A program made the position numbers and the translations under genes. From NCBI GenBank assembly GCA_008933995.1, contig WARS01000028.1, positions 1,499,501-1,563,500 on the forward strand: a stretch of DNA of 64,000 nucleotides, read 5' to 3'. This DNA comes from Datnioides undecimradiatus (taxonomy: Eukaryota > Chordata > Actinopteri > Lobotiformes > Datnioididae). Positions 1-12,800 of this stretch are shown piece by piece; position 1 is the first letter of the stretch; every line of letters starts with the position of its first letter. The notes beneath the pieces are model-generated. The model was not told the DNA's origin, made no database searches, and worked only from the letters and a program-made list of their open reading frames with translations.

Positions 1-298
1 GCATAGCTAACAGAAGCAGCACACACACACCTGCGTTAAAGTGTTTCACCTTCTCCCTAATGACTGATGAGTTTTGATGTGGCGCTATGAGAAGAGGTCT
101 TGACATCATGATTGATGACAGCTCAGGGCGAGGCCTAAATGCTCTGATCTTCTGAATCGTCACCAAGATGGCGGCGCGGTTGTAGAGATAATTTGGCTTC
201 ATTAGGTGGCAAAACGGCGCCAGTGGAGACACATGAAATATCTTTGTTTACTAAATGTCATTTCCTCCGGACTGAATCCCAACATGTCTGACTCTCAG
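1..298. other. plxnb2 intron, no feature recognised
   Basis: Sequence upstream of the first recognisable plexin exon. The likely acceptor is the CTCAG ending at 298. No coding or regulatory feature is supported here. Confidence 0.5.
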
Positions 299-3200
299 TT
301 CGTCCAGGAGGCTCTGAGCAAGAACGACACCGTGCTCCAGTTTTACTCCGCCGAATGACGCCTCGACAGCCAGTCCCTCAGGACCTTCCTCCATCTGGAC
401 TAGCGTCAAAGAGCAGCTGAAGAGCTACGACTACCACCCCGAGCCCACCTTCAACAAGCTCGCCAAGAACGTCATCACCGAGACCAGCATCATCATCGTC
501 ACTGTGAGCCGCCGCCGCCACGCTGTTTGCATGCATCGCGCCGCTCTTCATCTCTCATGTTCTGTTGAGTTCACTCTTCTTCTTCTTCTTCTTCTCCTCC
601 TTCTTCTTCTTCTTCTTCTTCCTCTGCTCCTCAGGGTCGAGGCTTCTCCAAAGCGATAGCGGCCAAAAGAAGAGGCTCAGGCGTTTGTCGGGGACGCCTC
701 CTGTCACGTCAACATACTGCAGGTGCACACACACACACACACACACACACGCCCAGAGCTGGGGTTTATAAAGGTGTGAATGTGGAGGTGATCCTCATCT
801 CTCTCTGGTAGCGGGGTGTCAAGGCGCTCCTCATTATTCTGCCTGTTCTGCAGCGTTGAGCTGAATTTAACAGATGAAAAGTTTCATTTCTGACTCCGAC
901 CAAACACCTTTTATCGAGTTCAGAGACAAAAACGGGGACTCTGGCGTCGCGGTGCTGAAAACACCGAGCTGGGAGCGTTTGGAGGCTTTGTAAAATCATT
1001 TTGCTGCTGTTTTAATTAATAAAACTCTTAATTAATGAGCTGCAGTCACCTAATCATGGCTGAAGCCCATGGACGACGGATATCACTGATAATCATTAAT
1101 ATGAGCTCGTGCAACAGTCTAACATCAGAGTCTAACGTCTCCTCTGTCTGCTTTCACCCGTGCGCAGGGCGACAAAGCTGATCCTGGAGATAAATGCGTC
1201 TCAGCCCAGAGCCGGAATCAAGCGCCAGCGCAAGAGACACAACCAACGACCTGCTGGACCTCGTGGTAAACATACACAATCAGTCGTGTTGTTTTAAAGG
1301 AGTTAAAAAGAAACAGCTGCAGGCTATCCAGCCTCAGAACGACCAGTTAAAAGCCAGTCTGGTCAGGATTAAGATCACAGGAGGAGGTGAGGATTAAGGT
1401 CAACAGTGCTCACCTTCCAGGGGCGTGTTTGAATCAGCTGGATTTTCGCACAGATGATATAATTATCTTTAAAGCTCATCACAAACAAAACATGACCCAG
1501 AGCCTGCCGTTTATCTCGTTTTAAAGTTACTTTCTGGATTAAAATTAATCCAGTGATGGTTGTCAAGCGCCAACTACTGTTGCAATCTTGCGAACAAGGT
1601 ACTGGTACTAATTAGTGCCCACTTTAAATGGCAGCTAATCTGCCAAAATATAAACAAATACAGTCCCACAGTTTTATGTAAAAAGGTTGGAAATGACCCT
1701 ATTGCAGGTGAAGTTCGGTCACGGCGAGTGGATGGTGGGTTCGGTCTACTACGCTAGGAAGGACGACATCCCCCTGGCCATCATCATCCCCGCAGTCATC
1801 GTGCCCATGCTGCTCTTCATCGCCGTGTCCGTCTACTGCAAGGTCGCGACCAGAACATTCACACACAGGTCGCGTTTGTTTTCCTGCCTCCGTCTTTAAA
1901 AGCTCCTCCCTCCATGTGCTTCCGCAAACAGGAGGAAAAGTCGCTGGCGGAAGCAGATGCTGAAGGTGAAGCGCAGCTGGAGAATCTGGAGGAAAGTGTC
2001 GCGACCGCTGCAGAAAAGAGTTCACAGGTGGCCGGCGTCACCTGGCGCCGCCGGAGTCACATAATGGCGTTATCCAGGTGCTATACGGTCTCGGCAGCGT
2101 GTTTGTGGCGATGCTGTAAAGCCCGGCGAAACTGCATGGGACCCGCTGCGGTTGTCGCGGAGCTGGATTCTAAACGCTTCGTCTCGCTGCAGATTAGAGG
2201 ACGCCGCCGCTTTGACAGTTTATCTCCATAATGTGAAGCCCCGCCAACGCGATTCAGCAGGAACGGGCTTTGGCTCCAGAACATCAGGCGCTTCCCCGCA
2301 GGTCCTCGGCGGGAGCTCGGTGGACCGTTTTCAACTGAAGTGTGACAGCTCTGTTACCGGGCACACTCTTCACATAATGAGCGCCTCGAGAAGAGACTTT
2401 AAGAGAGGGATGTTCAGGCTAGGTGGCTGCAAACTGCCGGGGCGTGAAGGCGTTAGGACAAAGCAAAAGGTTCAATGAAGACATACAATCCAAGTTTCTA
2501 GCAGCCAAATCCTGACCTGCTGTACTCTGTCGAGCTCTAACTCCTCTTCCTGTGTGTTTTGAACAGCAGTTTACAGTCTGGCAAGGAGTCGGTTGACCCC
2601 TGAACGTCTCAGTCACACAGAGATGAATAAAAGCAGCACTCGTCCTGTAGCTGAAGAGCTAATGGAGCCAGTCAGTGTGTGTGTGTCTGACAGACTCAGG
2701 TTGTTGTTGTCACATGATGAAACCTGCTCCTCTGTGTCCTGCTGCAGCTCAGCACAGTAGCTTTAGCTAATAGCATTAGCTGCAGCCTGTCTGCAGCAGC
2801 TCTCTCCAGTCTGCAGCAGCATGTTTCTTCAGGAAGTTGTGCTTTGGTTCAGGGTTTCTTCTCTTCTCTGGCTGCCAGTAGTCATCCCGGTTACACTGCT
2901 CCCTGCAGAGCTGATGGGCAGCAGCGACAGCGTGTGGACGGGAGCGTTAGCATCCGTTTGGAGCAACAACTAGCCGTGACTTCAGCCTGTCCTGACCCGA
3001 CAGAGGCGACAGAGCTGAGCTGTGTGTTGTGTGACGTGTTGCTGCCACAGGTCAGAGATGTGCAGCTATGAACCGTTTGGTTTCTGATCTTTTAGAGATG
3101 CTGAGCTACGGTTTCTGTCCTCCACAGCAACAAACTCTGCTCAGCTCCTCTCTCCTGCCAAGTTACTGAGAACGCTTTAAGCAGCACGAGTTAATATAAC

Positions 3201-5775
3201 AAACGTGAACAACCAGATATTTCATGATTCCTCTTTGTCAGATCTGATGATCGAGATGGAGGACCACACCAGCGACCTGAGCGAGGCCCGGATCCCCTTC
3301 CTGGACTACAAAACCTACACCGACCGGAACTTCTTCCTGCCCTCCAAGGACGGCGCCAATGACGCCATGATCACGAGGAAGATACAAATCCCAGAAGCTC
3401 GCCGGGCCATCGTGGCCCAGGCGCTCAACCAGTTCTCCAACCTGCTGAACAGCAAGCCCTTCCTCATCAACGTGAGTGAGACGCTTCAGTCGCCGCTCGT
3501 GTTTCAGCGGGCGGCGTGAGCTGCTAATTAGATATTAAATTAAATTACTCAGAATCAACTGAGCCTGTCATGCTCCTCAGAGGACGAGCCTGCAGCACCG
3601 TAGCACAAATCACTGAGAGTTTCTTCTTCTTTCCTGTAACATTCAGTTAAAAGCTGCAAGAAGAAGCTAAAAACACACTTTATTTCTAAGGAAAAGACTA
3701 AATTATGCTGCTGTCCTCGCCTGATGTGGCTTGATTTAGCTTTTTAGTTTATGCGTTTTATTATAATCCGCCCTCTTCTTCTTCTTCACTGGTCTGTTTA
3801 TCATGCTGAGTCACCTTCTGTTTGCACCAAAAGCTGCATAAATCGAGTTGAAGCTAAAAGCCGAGCTCTTCCTCCGCCCCACAGTTCATCCACACGCTGG
3901 AGAGCCGCCCCGACTTCAACGCCCGCGCTCGCGGCTACTTCGCCTCGCTGCTGACGGTGGCGCTGCACGGGAAGCTGGAGTATTACACGGACATCATGAG
4001 GACGCTGCTGCTGGAGCTGATGGACGAGCACGTGCAGAGCAAGAACCCCAAGCTGATGCTGCGGAGGTGAGGACGTGAGAAGACCCACTGATTTGCATTT
4101 GTTTACTGTTTGTTTAGGCTGTAAACACAGGAACACTCCTGACGCGTCACTGTGTCTGTGTGAATGTAGGTCGGAGACGGTGGTGGAGAGGATGCTCTGT
4201 AATTGGATGTCCATCTGTCTCTATCAGTTCCTCAGGGTAAAACACACTCGTCCTCTTCTTCTGTTGTTTTTACTTCTGTCTCTGTTCGATCTGTTTCTCC
4301 TCCTCCTCTTCTTCTTCTTCTCCTCCTCCTTCTTCTTCTGTTCCGTCACTTATAATTGCCTCTTAGCTGGAAGCCGCCGTGTGTCTGGGCTCTTTCTGAC
4401 AGCTGCGGCTGATTTTGCTGCAGCTGATGTTTCTATAATTTAACGCCGCGTTCACACTTGAGCTGCAGAACGAGTCGAGCACGGCCTGAATTCAGTCCCT
4501 CAGACAAGTAACTAAGTACTTTTACTCAAAACACAGCACTCACACACACACGAGAGCGACTTTAGTTCAGCTTCTAGCTTCAAAATCTGATGTTTCTGGA
4601 TAATTTGAGTATTTACAAACCAGACCATCAGCACCAACAACACTTAAGTAACTTTTGAGTAATATTATTAAACCCTGCCTGTGAGGAGGGAGCGCTTGAT
4701 TCGTCAAACATTTCGATCAGCTGGTTCCCGTCAAACCGGTGCGAGTCACCGACCCCGTTGGCGCTCTGGTTGCAGGACACGGCAGGGGAGCCGCTGTACA
4801 AACTGTTCAAGGCCCTGAAGCACCAGGTGGAGAAGGGGCCGGTGGACGCCAAGGTGAAGAAGGCCAAGTACACGCTGAACGACACGGGGCTGCTGGGAGA
4901 CGACGTGGAGTACTCTGTGCTGGTCAGTGCACGCACACACACACACACACACACACGCACACACACAGTAATGATCATTCACTCTATTCATGTGTGTGTG
5001 CGTGTGTGTGTGGTGTCAGACTCTGCAGGTGTTGGTGCACGGGGAGGGACCAGATGTGACTCCAGTGAAGGTGTTGAACTGTGACACCATCTCCCAGGTG
5101 AGCCCCCCCCCCCCCCCCACCCCGGGTCTTTGATGGCGTGCTGGTCCCCGGGGACGCTCAGACTCCCCGTCATACATACATTCATCACACGTGCTGCGTC
5201 TGAACAGCGCGGCCTTAAATCTGACCCCAAACCAGCCCGCGTCAGACGCTTTAACCAAACAGGAAGTGGATTGTTGGTGTTCATGCATGACTTTAAGCTG
5301 CGTGTGCTGCTGCAGGTGAAGGAGAAGATCATCGACCAGGTGTACAGGAACCTGCCGTACTCACTGAGGCCGAAGGTGGAGAGTGTTGCCCTGGGTACGA
5401 CTGACAGATCTTTATTTATTTATTGGCTGCACCTTAATGTCATTTAGATAACAAGTTGTTTATTAATCACGGAGGTAAATTCAACTGTTAAAGCAGCTGA
5501 AACGCAGAGAAATAAGGTGGAAACCTTCATTTAATCAGGCGACAGACTGATTTGAAGCAGCGCAGACACAGCAGAAGCACATTAAAGCGTCTCTGTGGCG
5601 ACTTTCCTGACACCCACGCGTTGTTCTGCTCCGTCCGCAGAGTGGCGCCCCGGCTCCACGGGTCAGATCCTGTCCGACCTCGACCTGACCTCGCAGAAGG
5701 AGGGGCGCTGGAAGAGGCTCAACACGCTGGCTCATTACAACGTGAGTCTGCCGCAGAGTCGGTGTTCCTGTTTTG

Positions 5776-5830
<55 letters not shown>

Positions 5831-6410
5831 ACCCACACACTCTGATGTCTCCTTGTTTTCCAGGTTCGGGACAACGCCACGCTGGTTCTGTCCAGAGTTC
5901 TGCACACGCAGTCGTTCCACCAGCACCAGGACAGCCACGAGGAGAGTACGTACACACACACTCACACACACACACACACTCTGATTGGTTCAATTCAGTT
6001 CACACCTGAGGTTCAACAAAGAGACTGAAAACAAACTGTCTCTCTCTCTGTCTGTCTCTCTCTCTCTCTCTGTCTCCCTGTCTCTCTCTCTGTCTGCCTG
6101 TCTCTCTCTCTCTCTCTGTCTCCCTGTCTCTCTCTCTGTCTGCCTGTCTCTCTCTCTCTGTCTCCCCGTCTCTCTCTCTGTCTCCCTGTCTCTCTCTCTC
6201 TCTGTCTGCCTGTCTCTCTCTCTCTCTCTGTCTCCCTGTCTCTCTCTCTGTCTCCCTGTCTCTCTCTCTCTGTCTGCCTGTCTCTCTCTCTCTCTCTGTC
6301 TCCCTGTCTCTCTCTCTGTCTGCCTGTCTCCCTGTCTCTCTCTGTGTCTCCCTGTCTCTCTCTCTCTGTCTGCCTATCTCTCTCTGTCTCCCTGTCTCTC
6401 TCTCTCTCTG

Positions 6411-6454
<44 letters not shown>

Positions 6455-8906
6455 CCTGTCTCTCTCTCTCTGTCTGCCTGTCTCTCTCTCAGAAAACTCT
6501 CTGCTGGAGGACGACAACACCTTCCACCTGGTGCGCCCGGCGGACGACATCGATGAGGTGAAGTCGAAGAGGGGCAGCATGAAGGACAAGGCCATGACCA
6601 AAGCCATCACCGAGATCTACCTGACCCGGCTGCTGTCTGTCAAGGTGTGTGTGTGTGTGTGTGTGTGTCAAGGTGTGTGTGTGTGTGTGTGTGTGTCAAG
6701 GTGTGTGTGTTCATTATATCTCAAACCCTCCATTTACCAGGCTCAGATCGTCCTCTTATACCTTTTTACCTCAAACGGTTGTTACAGCGTTACCGTTCAG
6801 AATCAGAGGAAACGTGCACAACAGATTTGAGCCTGTGTGTGTGTGTGTGTGTGTGCGTGTGTGTGTGCGTGTGTGTGTGCGTGTGTGTGTGTGTGTGTTA
6901 CAGGGCACTCTGCAGCAGTTCGTGGACGACTTCTTCCGCAGCGTGTTGTGTTCGAGCTCCGTCGTTCCCCCGGCCGTCAAATACTTCTTCGACTTCCTGG
7001 ACGAGCAGGCGCTGCGGCACGACAACGTGGACGAGGAGACGCTGCACATCTGGAAAACCAACAGGTGACTTTCTGTCAACAAACAAACAAAGAAAACAAA
7101 AACACAAACTGCAGGTGGGCTTTTTGCTGAATTGAATTAGTCCGTTAAAGTTTAAATTCAGGGTTTGAAACTCAGTGAATCAGGTTCTGACGACAAACAG
7201 CAAACGTTCCCATCGGAGAGCGTAAACAACAACAAAGCGAGAGTCTCACACGGATCAAAATCAGGTGGGAAAAGACTCGACTCTGATTGGTCGACGTGAG
7301 ACGCCTCCGCTGATTCAGCTGCGATCTGATTGGATGACAAAGAAGAAGAAGAAGCGATGCAGACACACAGATCTGTTTCCTTTAACTCCTCTGCCTTTAG
7401 ACCGGCCTGTCAATCATCTCACACACACACACACACAGTGGACCATGAATTGTCCATGAGCTGCAGTGAAAACGTAACTGCATTTACTCGAGTACACGGT
7501 TAAAGTACTTCAGACGATGCAGTAAATGAACAAACAACACAAACAAAACAAACAAACAAAACAAACAACACAAACAAAACAAACAACACAAACAAACAAC
7601 ACAAACAAAACAAACAAACAACACAAACAAAACAAACAACACAAACAAAACAAACAAAACAAACAAACAAAACAAACAACACAAACAACACAAACAACAC
7701 AAACCTGATTCATTTTCACTTCATTTGAATCTTTTTATGTCAAAAATTCTTCTTCAGTAAATTTATTTATTTATTTGTTTGTTTAGTCAAAGTTAAACTG
7801 CAGAACAGCTCAATACAACCGGTCATCATTGTTAACAAACAATCAACAACAACAATAGTTACTTTTAATACTCTAATTACATTTCCCTGTTAGTTACTAA
7901 CTTACAGCTCAGTCTGTTTGATCTGATTGTTAAAGGCTCATGATGTCAGTTCGTCAACGAGTTTCATGATTCAAGTCCTGATTCCACAAACTGTCTCTCT
8001 CTCTCTCTCTGCCTGTCTCTCTCTCTCTGCTCAGCCTGCCTCTGCGGTTCTGGGTGAACATCCTGAGGAACCCCCACTTCATCTTCGACGTGCACGTGAC
8101 GGAGGTGGTGGACGCGTCGCTGCACGTCATCTCCCAGACCTTCATGGACGCCTGCACCAAGACGGAGCACAAGCTCAGCAGGGTCAGTCACATGTCTACG
8201 TGTTGCAGTCTTTAGCTGAAAACACGTCCTCGGCCTTTGTGGCAGAAGCGTTAATTACAGCACCTTATCACAAACTGAACCCAGGACAGTTTGAAGGCGT
8301 CAGGGCCGATCAGCGGGGGGGCGTTTCCGAGCAGCTTCTCTGATCTGTCCTCTCGTTTCTCTCTCTGTGACTGCAGGAGTCTCCCAGCAACAAGCTGCTC
8401 TATGCAAAAGAGATCTCCACGTACAAGAAGATGGTGGACGAGTGAGTGAACAGATGTGTCTCAGAGAACAGCTGGGCTGCAGGCGGCGCCGTCAGTCCCC
8501 GAAAGTTTGCTCTTGACAGCAAAAAGTCCCGTTTTTCAAACTTAAGATGACGCGACAGCAGCAAAGTGTTGTTAATGTGCAGCAGCTGCAGACAAACGCA
8601 GTAACGACTTGATGATGAGCGGCGCTGATGTCACGGCGTGTTCCCGCTGCACTCAGCCGCTGTCAGAGGTCAGGACTCAGGACGCCTGCACACCTGCTGT
8701 CTCACCTGAGGAGCGCATCCCATGATGCATTCAAGGTCCGCTCGGACGAGTAGACGTCAGGTTGATCCTGACTGAGACGTCGCTCTCTGATTGGACAGTT
8801 TGGTCTTAACACCTGTGTTGAACAAGACACTATAAAACTACTGATTAGTTACTGGTTATAAAAGTAATCTGTTACTCTGGGAAGTAACCATTACATGTTG
8901 TTTGAT

Positions 8907-8944
<38 letters not shown>

Positions 8945-9033
8945 GTCCACAGTTACTACAAAGGCATCAGGCAGATGGTTCCAGTCAGTGACCAGGACAT
9001 GAATACACACCTGGCCGAGGTGTCCAGGGTATG

Positions 9034-9089
<56 letters not shown>

Positions 9090-9890
9090 ATGCTCTTTAG
9101 TTACAAGTTACTTCACAGATTAAACATATAAAAACACAAGATTTCACATTTTTATGATAATATGAATTTGAGCAACACACACTGTAAAAACAGTGTTAAC
9201 AGTCAGTGTAACATTAAACGGTTGTGGTGTTTGATCCGTGCCGGTGCAGTCAGTGGTGTCCGACCGAGGCGCGGCTGCGTTTCAACATGTTTTCCTTTGT
9301 TTCCGCAGCAACACACAGACAAGCTGAACACACAGGTGGCCTTACATCAGCTGTACCAGTACGCCAGCAAGTACTACGACGTGGTGAGGAACGCCTCTTC
9401 AAAGCGTTTCAGCTTCCTGCTCCGGCTCAATCTGACCTCCACATGATGAAACGTTCCAGTTTAACTACGAACGTTTTAAAACAGTCGCTGGAAGATTTTC
9501 ACTTAAACCTGCTGTTTTAAAACATTTTAAAACCTTAATTAAACGTAATTATCCTTTAAAAGGCGACGACACATTCAGTCCTGCCTGGATGAAAACGATT
9601 AAAAGCTTCCGACCTGAACGTGATGAGACGGCCCTGCTGCAGCCACTAGGCGGCAGCACAGGCAGCATGTTCAGCCTGGGTGTAGTGAGCATCAAGCTGT
9701 CCATGTTAACAATCGATGAACTGGTTTTAATTTATAGTTAAAAGAATATAAAAGCTTTTAAAGTTTGATTTCTCGCCTTCTTCAGATCATCCAGTCGCTG
9801 GACGAGGACCCAGCAGCCCAGAACAAACAGCTGACCCTCCGCCTCCAACAGATCGCCGCCGCCCTGGAGAACAAGGTCACCGACCTTTGA
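299..9890 (+). CDS. plxnb2: Plexin-B2, 3' part (transmembrane and cytoplasmic region), 5' end outside window
   Basis: Semaphorin receptor of the plasma membrane; its cytoplasmic GAP acts on Rap/Ras-type GTPases and its tail recruits PDZ-RhoGEFs. Exons: 299-503, 635-722, 1168-1265, 1708-1842, about 1932-2027, 3242-3471, 3885-4066, 4170-4236, 4776-4922, 5020-5097, 5316-5394, 5641-5741, 5864-5945, 6493-6644, 6904-7064, 8035-8182, 8377-8441, 8953-9028, 9309-9383, 9786-9890. Exon 1708-1842 encodes the membrane segment ([19 protein letters not shown]). From 3242 on, about 582 codons are open and in phase. They contain the first GAP half with its arginine pair (LMLRRSET), the Rho-binding domain ([15 protein letters not shown]), the second GAP arginine (LPLRFW) and the C-terminal PDZ ligand VTDL. 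Assignment to B2 rather than B1 rests on [18 protein letters not shown] and [16 protein letters not shown], as I remember the families. The five exons before 2028 carry frame lesions (see findings). The 3' UTR end was not determined. Confidence 0.93.
575..622. repeat. (CTT)n microsatellite at a plxnb2 acceptor
   Basis: A CTT/CTC run that doubles as the polypyrimidine tract of the exon starting at 635. Confidence 0.85.
726..750. repeat. (CA)n microsatellite
   Basis: Perfect CA run that begins three bases after the donor at 723. Confidence 0.9.
5103..5118. repeat. Poly-C run just after a plxnb2 donor
   Basis: Sixteen C in a row directly after GTGAG at 5098. Its length is likely to be unreliable in any assembly. 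Confidence 0.9.
5777..5827. repeat. (TG)n microsatellite, plxnb2 intron
   Basis: About 25 uninterrupted TG units between the exons ending at 5741 and starting at 5864. Confidence 0.95.
6041..6490. repeat. CT-rich minisatellite (CTCTCTGTCTGCCTGTCTC type), plxnb2 intron
   Basis: About 450 bp built from alternating (TC)n and TGTCTCCCTG or TGTCTGCCTG units in a higher-order pattern. It ends directly at the AG acceptor of the exon starting at 6493, so it supplies an unusually long pyrimidine tract. A long open frame through it is a repeat artefact. Confidence 0.9.
6641..6712 (+). repeat. 28-bp tandem repeat carrying three copies of a splice donor
   Basis: The exon end TCAAG followed by GTGTGTGT recurs with a 28-bp period, giving identical donor-like junctions with GT at 6645, 6673 and 6701. 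The units are joined by TG runs. Confidence 0.85.
6834..6898. repeat. (TG)n with CG interruptions next to a plxnb2 acceptor
   Basis: TG run interrupted by GTGCGTG units; the acceptor TTACAG follows at once. Confidence 0.9.
7527..7704. repeat. AAACAAACAACAC-type minisatellite, plxnb2 intron
   Basis: About 180 bp of AAAC, AACAC and AAACA units in irregular order, in the long intron between 7065 and 8034. Reading frames on both strands through it are repeat artefacts. Confidence 0.9.
8911..9087. repeat. Pair of (TG)n microsatellites flanking a plxnb2 exon
   Basis: TG runs at about 8911-8940 and 9041-9087 lie on either side of the 76-bp exon 8953-9028. Confidence 0.85.
9643..9656 (+). promoter_or_regulatory. 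CTCF-like motif in the last plxnb2 intron
   Basis: CCACTAGGCGGCAG differs from the vertebrate CTCF core (CCASYAGRKGGCRS) at one position by eye. Function is inferred only. Confidence 0.3.
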
Positions 9891-12800
9891 CCTCACCTTG
9901 TGGGGTCAGGGGGGAGGAGCTAACAGCTACTCAAACACAGGATTGTTGTTTCCCCATTCGTGGACTCGAAGGCGGACGAGCTCGTGGACTCTAATGAATG
10001 TTCGACCATGTAAGGACTGAAGTGGGAGGGGCTAGTGGAGCCACAGGAAGCTGGTGACCACATAAGGACTGAATGGGGGAGGGGTTGCAGGACTTTTAGG
10101 ACAAATGAAGTGTTGAACTGCGGTGGAAACTGAAGCGCTCATATCTACCTGTGTCTTACTTCCACTCGACATCTCACAACAAAACAAACACCGCGGAGCT
10201 ACGCGACCATGTCCCGACACACGGCGGCGGCCACCTCTGTGAATTCAAAGGGTTATTTTTTTAAAGCTCGCCAGGCGTTTGGTTCACGCGCCCGGCTGTT
10301 CCCGTGTTCGGCTTCTCGACACCACAAATTCCGATTTTTACCACGTACAGATTGGAGATAATTGAAGAAATTAGACTTTCTTTCTTTTTTTCTTTTTTTG
10401 AAGTTCGGATCCGAAGCGCGGCAGCGTTTACCGTTAACGTGTTCCGGCGACGTCTACAAACTGGATCTGAGGTGAATTTGCTCCAGCTCTTCTGTCTCCA
10501 CACTAAAAAGGAGACGAGCGATAAAGCGCTTGGATGAACTTCGAGTTTTCAAGCGAGCTCGGATTCGAAATGATCAACCAATGAAAACCCACTACGGTAC
10601 ACACCACTGGCCAATCACGGGTCCTGGTTTGTCTTGAAGGCACAGCAGAGGAGGGGGAATTCAGGGTACGATGAGTTTAGTCCAAAAAGAATCAAACAGC
10701 GACAGAAGCTTCGTCTCGTTTCGTGGCCAAACGTCTTTCCGTATCAGAGCAGTGGCCGTGTGCGTTTCTACGCTGACGACGCCGCGCTGTCGACTCAAAT
10801 CACAGCTGAATGATTTCACTCTGTTTCGTTTGTTTATTATTATTATTCTCTGCATTTCCATAAACAACATGAAATCTATCTTTTTAACGGACTGAGACAG
10901 TGCCACTGTTTATTTCCTTTGGCAAAGTGTTAATCAGGGTGGTCCATGATGTCATATCCTGTGTGTGAGTGTGTGTGTTCAGTAGGTATCAACGCAGTTG
11001 CCGCTCTGCAGCTTTTTCTTTTTAACCTTGTGAAGAATCATGTGTGGCCTGATCATGTGACCTGAAAACAGCCAAACACTTTCTCATTTTTAAGCGTGAT
11101 TTTTGTTTTTAGCGTCTGAATGATGTCATTTCTGTTGCGATACTCCCTGCATGTATCGTGCTGCATTGTCTTGATTTCTGCACACGTGAGAGCACCAAGT
11201 GTCTTCTGAAGCCAGAGTATCCATGCATCCTTCAAAAGACTTGAAATAAATCGAAAATGGTTGGTAAAATGTATTAAATCCAGTTATTAACAGGTCCGAT
11301 TCGGCCATTTTGGATCTTTTAAAAGCTGCAAAATGACAAAAAACACATGCATCTAACGCGACGTAACTACCTGATGCAGTTTGACTTCACTTCAGCTGAT
11401 CAGAGCTGCTCTCCTGGTGGTTCAACGTACGCATTTAAAACACCACCCCAACCTTTTGTGGTCGGCAGGCGGCGTAAAGACGATTAAAACAAAAGAAATG
11501 AAGCTAATTACAACAAAAAAAGTCTGATGTGTTGCACAAAATGTATCTTTGTGTACAAATTCTTATTGTTATTGTTATTATGCAGCGCCTGAATATGCAT
11601 GTGCCTCCACCTTATTTAGTGTTTCATAATGTTTGTGTTAAATCAGGCTGGTTCAGTTTCAGCCTCCTCAAACCTGCACAAACGACCGTCTTCACTCTGT
11701 TCAACTGCACCAGGGTCGTTAACTTGATGCTGAAGATGAGAGACGGAAGATGTGTTCACGTCTGCTGTTAATTAGACAAAATGTATGAGAGGAAAAGAAA
11801 AAAGCGTAAAACGTGAACATTTAATCACCGACCCGTCTGTAAATGAACCGTGGACCAAGTTATCAGAAGATCTCGAGCAGCCCTTTGGGTTTAAGTGCCG
11901 TTACACACCTGAAGTGTAAATGAAGCTCATTCATCTTCACCTGCGCTTCACATTAATCACCGTCGTCGCTGCGGAGCCGTCGCACATCTGCGTTACTCCT
12001 GAGCCCAGACCACGCGCTTCATGTCGTGTTTGAGTTAATCCACTGTTACACGTGCAGTTTGTGAGGAGCGTTGGCGGTTTCTCTTCCTGGGAATCGAGCA
12101 TTTCTGCTCCTGACGATTGTTTCTTTGCTTGTTTTTGAGGTTTTGTGTCTGGAGGTTTGAGCTCTTGCAAACTGCGTCTTTAAACACTTAAAGCAATACG
12201 ACCTTCGGGCTGATGCCGCCTCTTTGTACTCGTGTCTCAAACTTCTTGAACTGTGGACTTGCTGAAAGGTTCACAACCACAAATTGGCACCAGATGACCT
12301 CCAGACACAAAGGCCGAAGCAAACGCATCGGAGCTTTTTATTGTTTTATTCCTTTTTCTCACAGTTTTGCTTTTTAAAGCCGCTTTGGTGCCAAATAACT
12401 TCAAGAAACTGTCGCGTGTGTCGCTGTGTGTGTGTGTGTTGAGTGTAGAAATAAGAAATAAGGGGAACAAACGATTGTTTGAATATTAAAAATATCCTGG
12501 TGGTACTTTTATATATTAAAAAACAAACTGTTGAAATGTGAAACTTTTTTTTTCTGGAGGCTGTTTCGGTGCCGGCTCTGAGGGTCAGAGATCACAAGAC
12601 CTTTTGCAAAACGTCACCAGCTTTTCAAAGCAAACGCACACATTTGCTTTGCGGGGGGGCAACATGAAATGCTGTTTCACATTTTCTCACAGCTCAGATG
12701 ACAAATATATCGTTTATTAACGGTAAAATATATCTCGTGAAGACATCTCTCCGCCGACATTCGCTTCTGTCTGCCTTCTTTTTGCCACCGGCGAGTGCCT

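Noticed and set aside
5985-6830. 281-aa open frame rich in Leu/Ser/Cys
   Set aside because: It is a read-through of the CT minisatellite; the only real coding part (6493-6644) belongs to plxnb2 and is spliced.
7484-7719. Cys/Leu/Phe-rich small 'membrane' frames
   Set aside because: Arise in several frames from the AAAC/AACAC minisatellite, so they are not genes.
3242-9890. Identification as plexin-B1 or B3
   Set aside because: The [14 protein letters not shown] and [20 protein letters not shown] blocks fit B2 better; B1 has YKVYAERIFF at the first site as I remember it.
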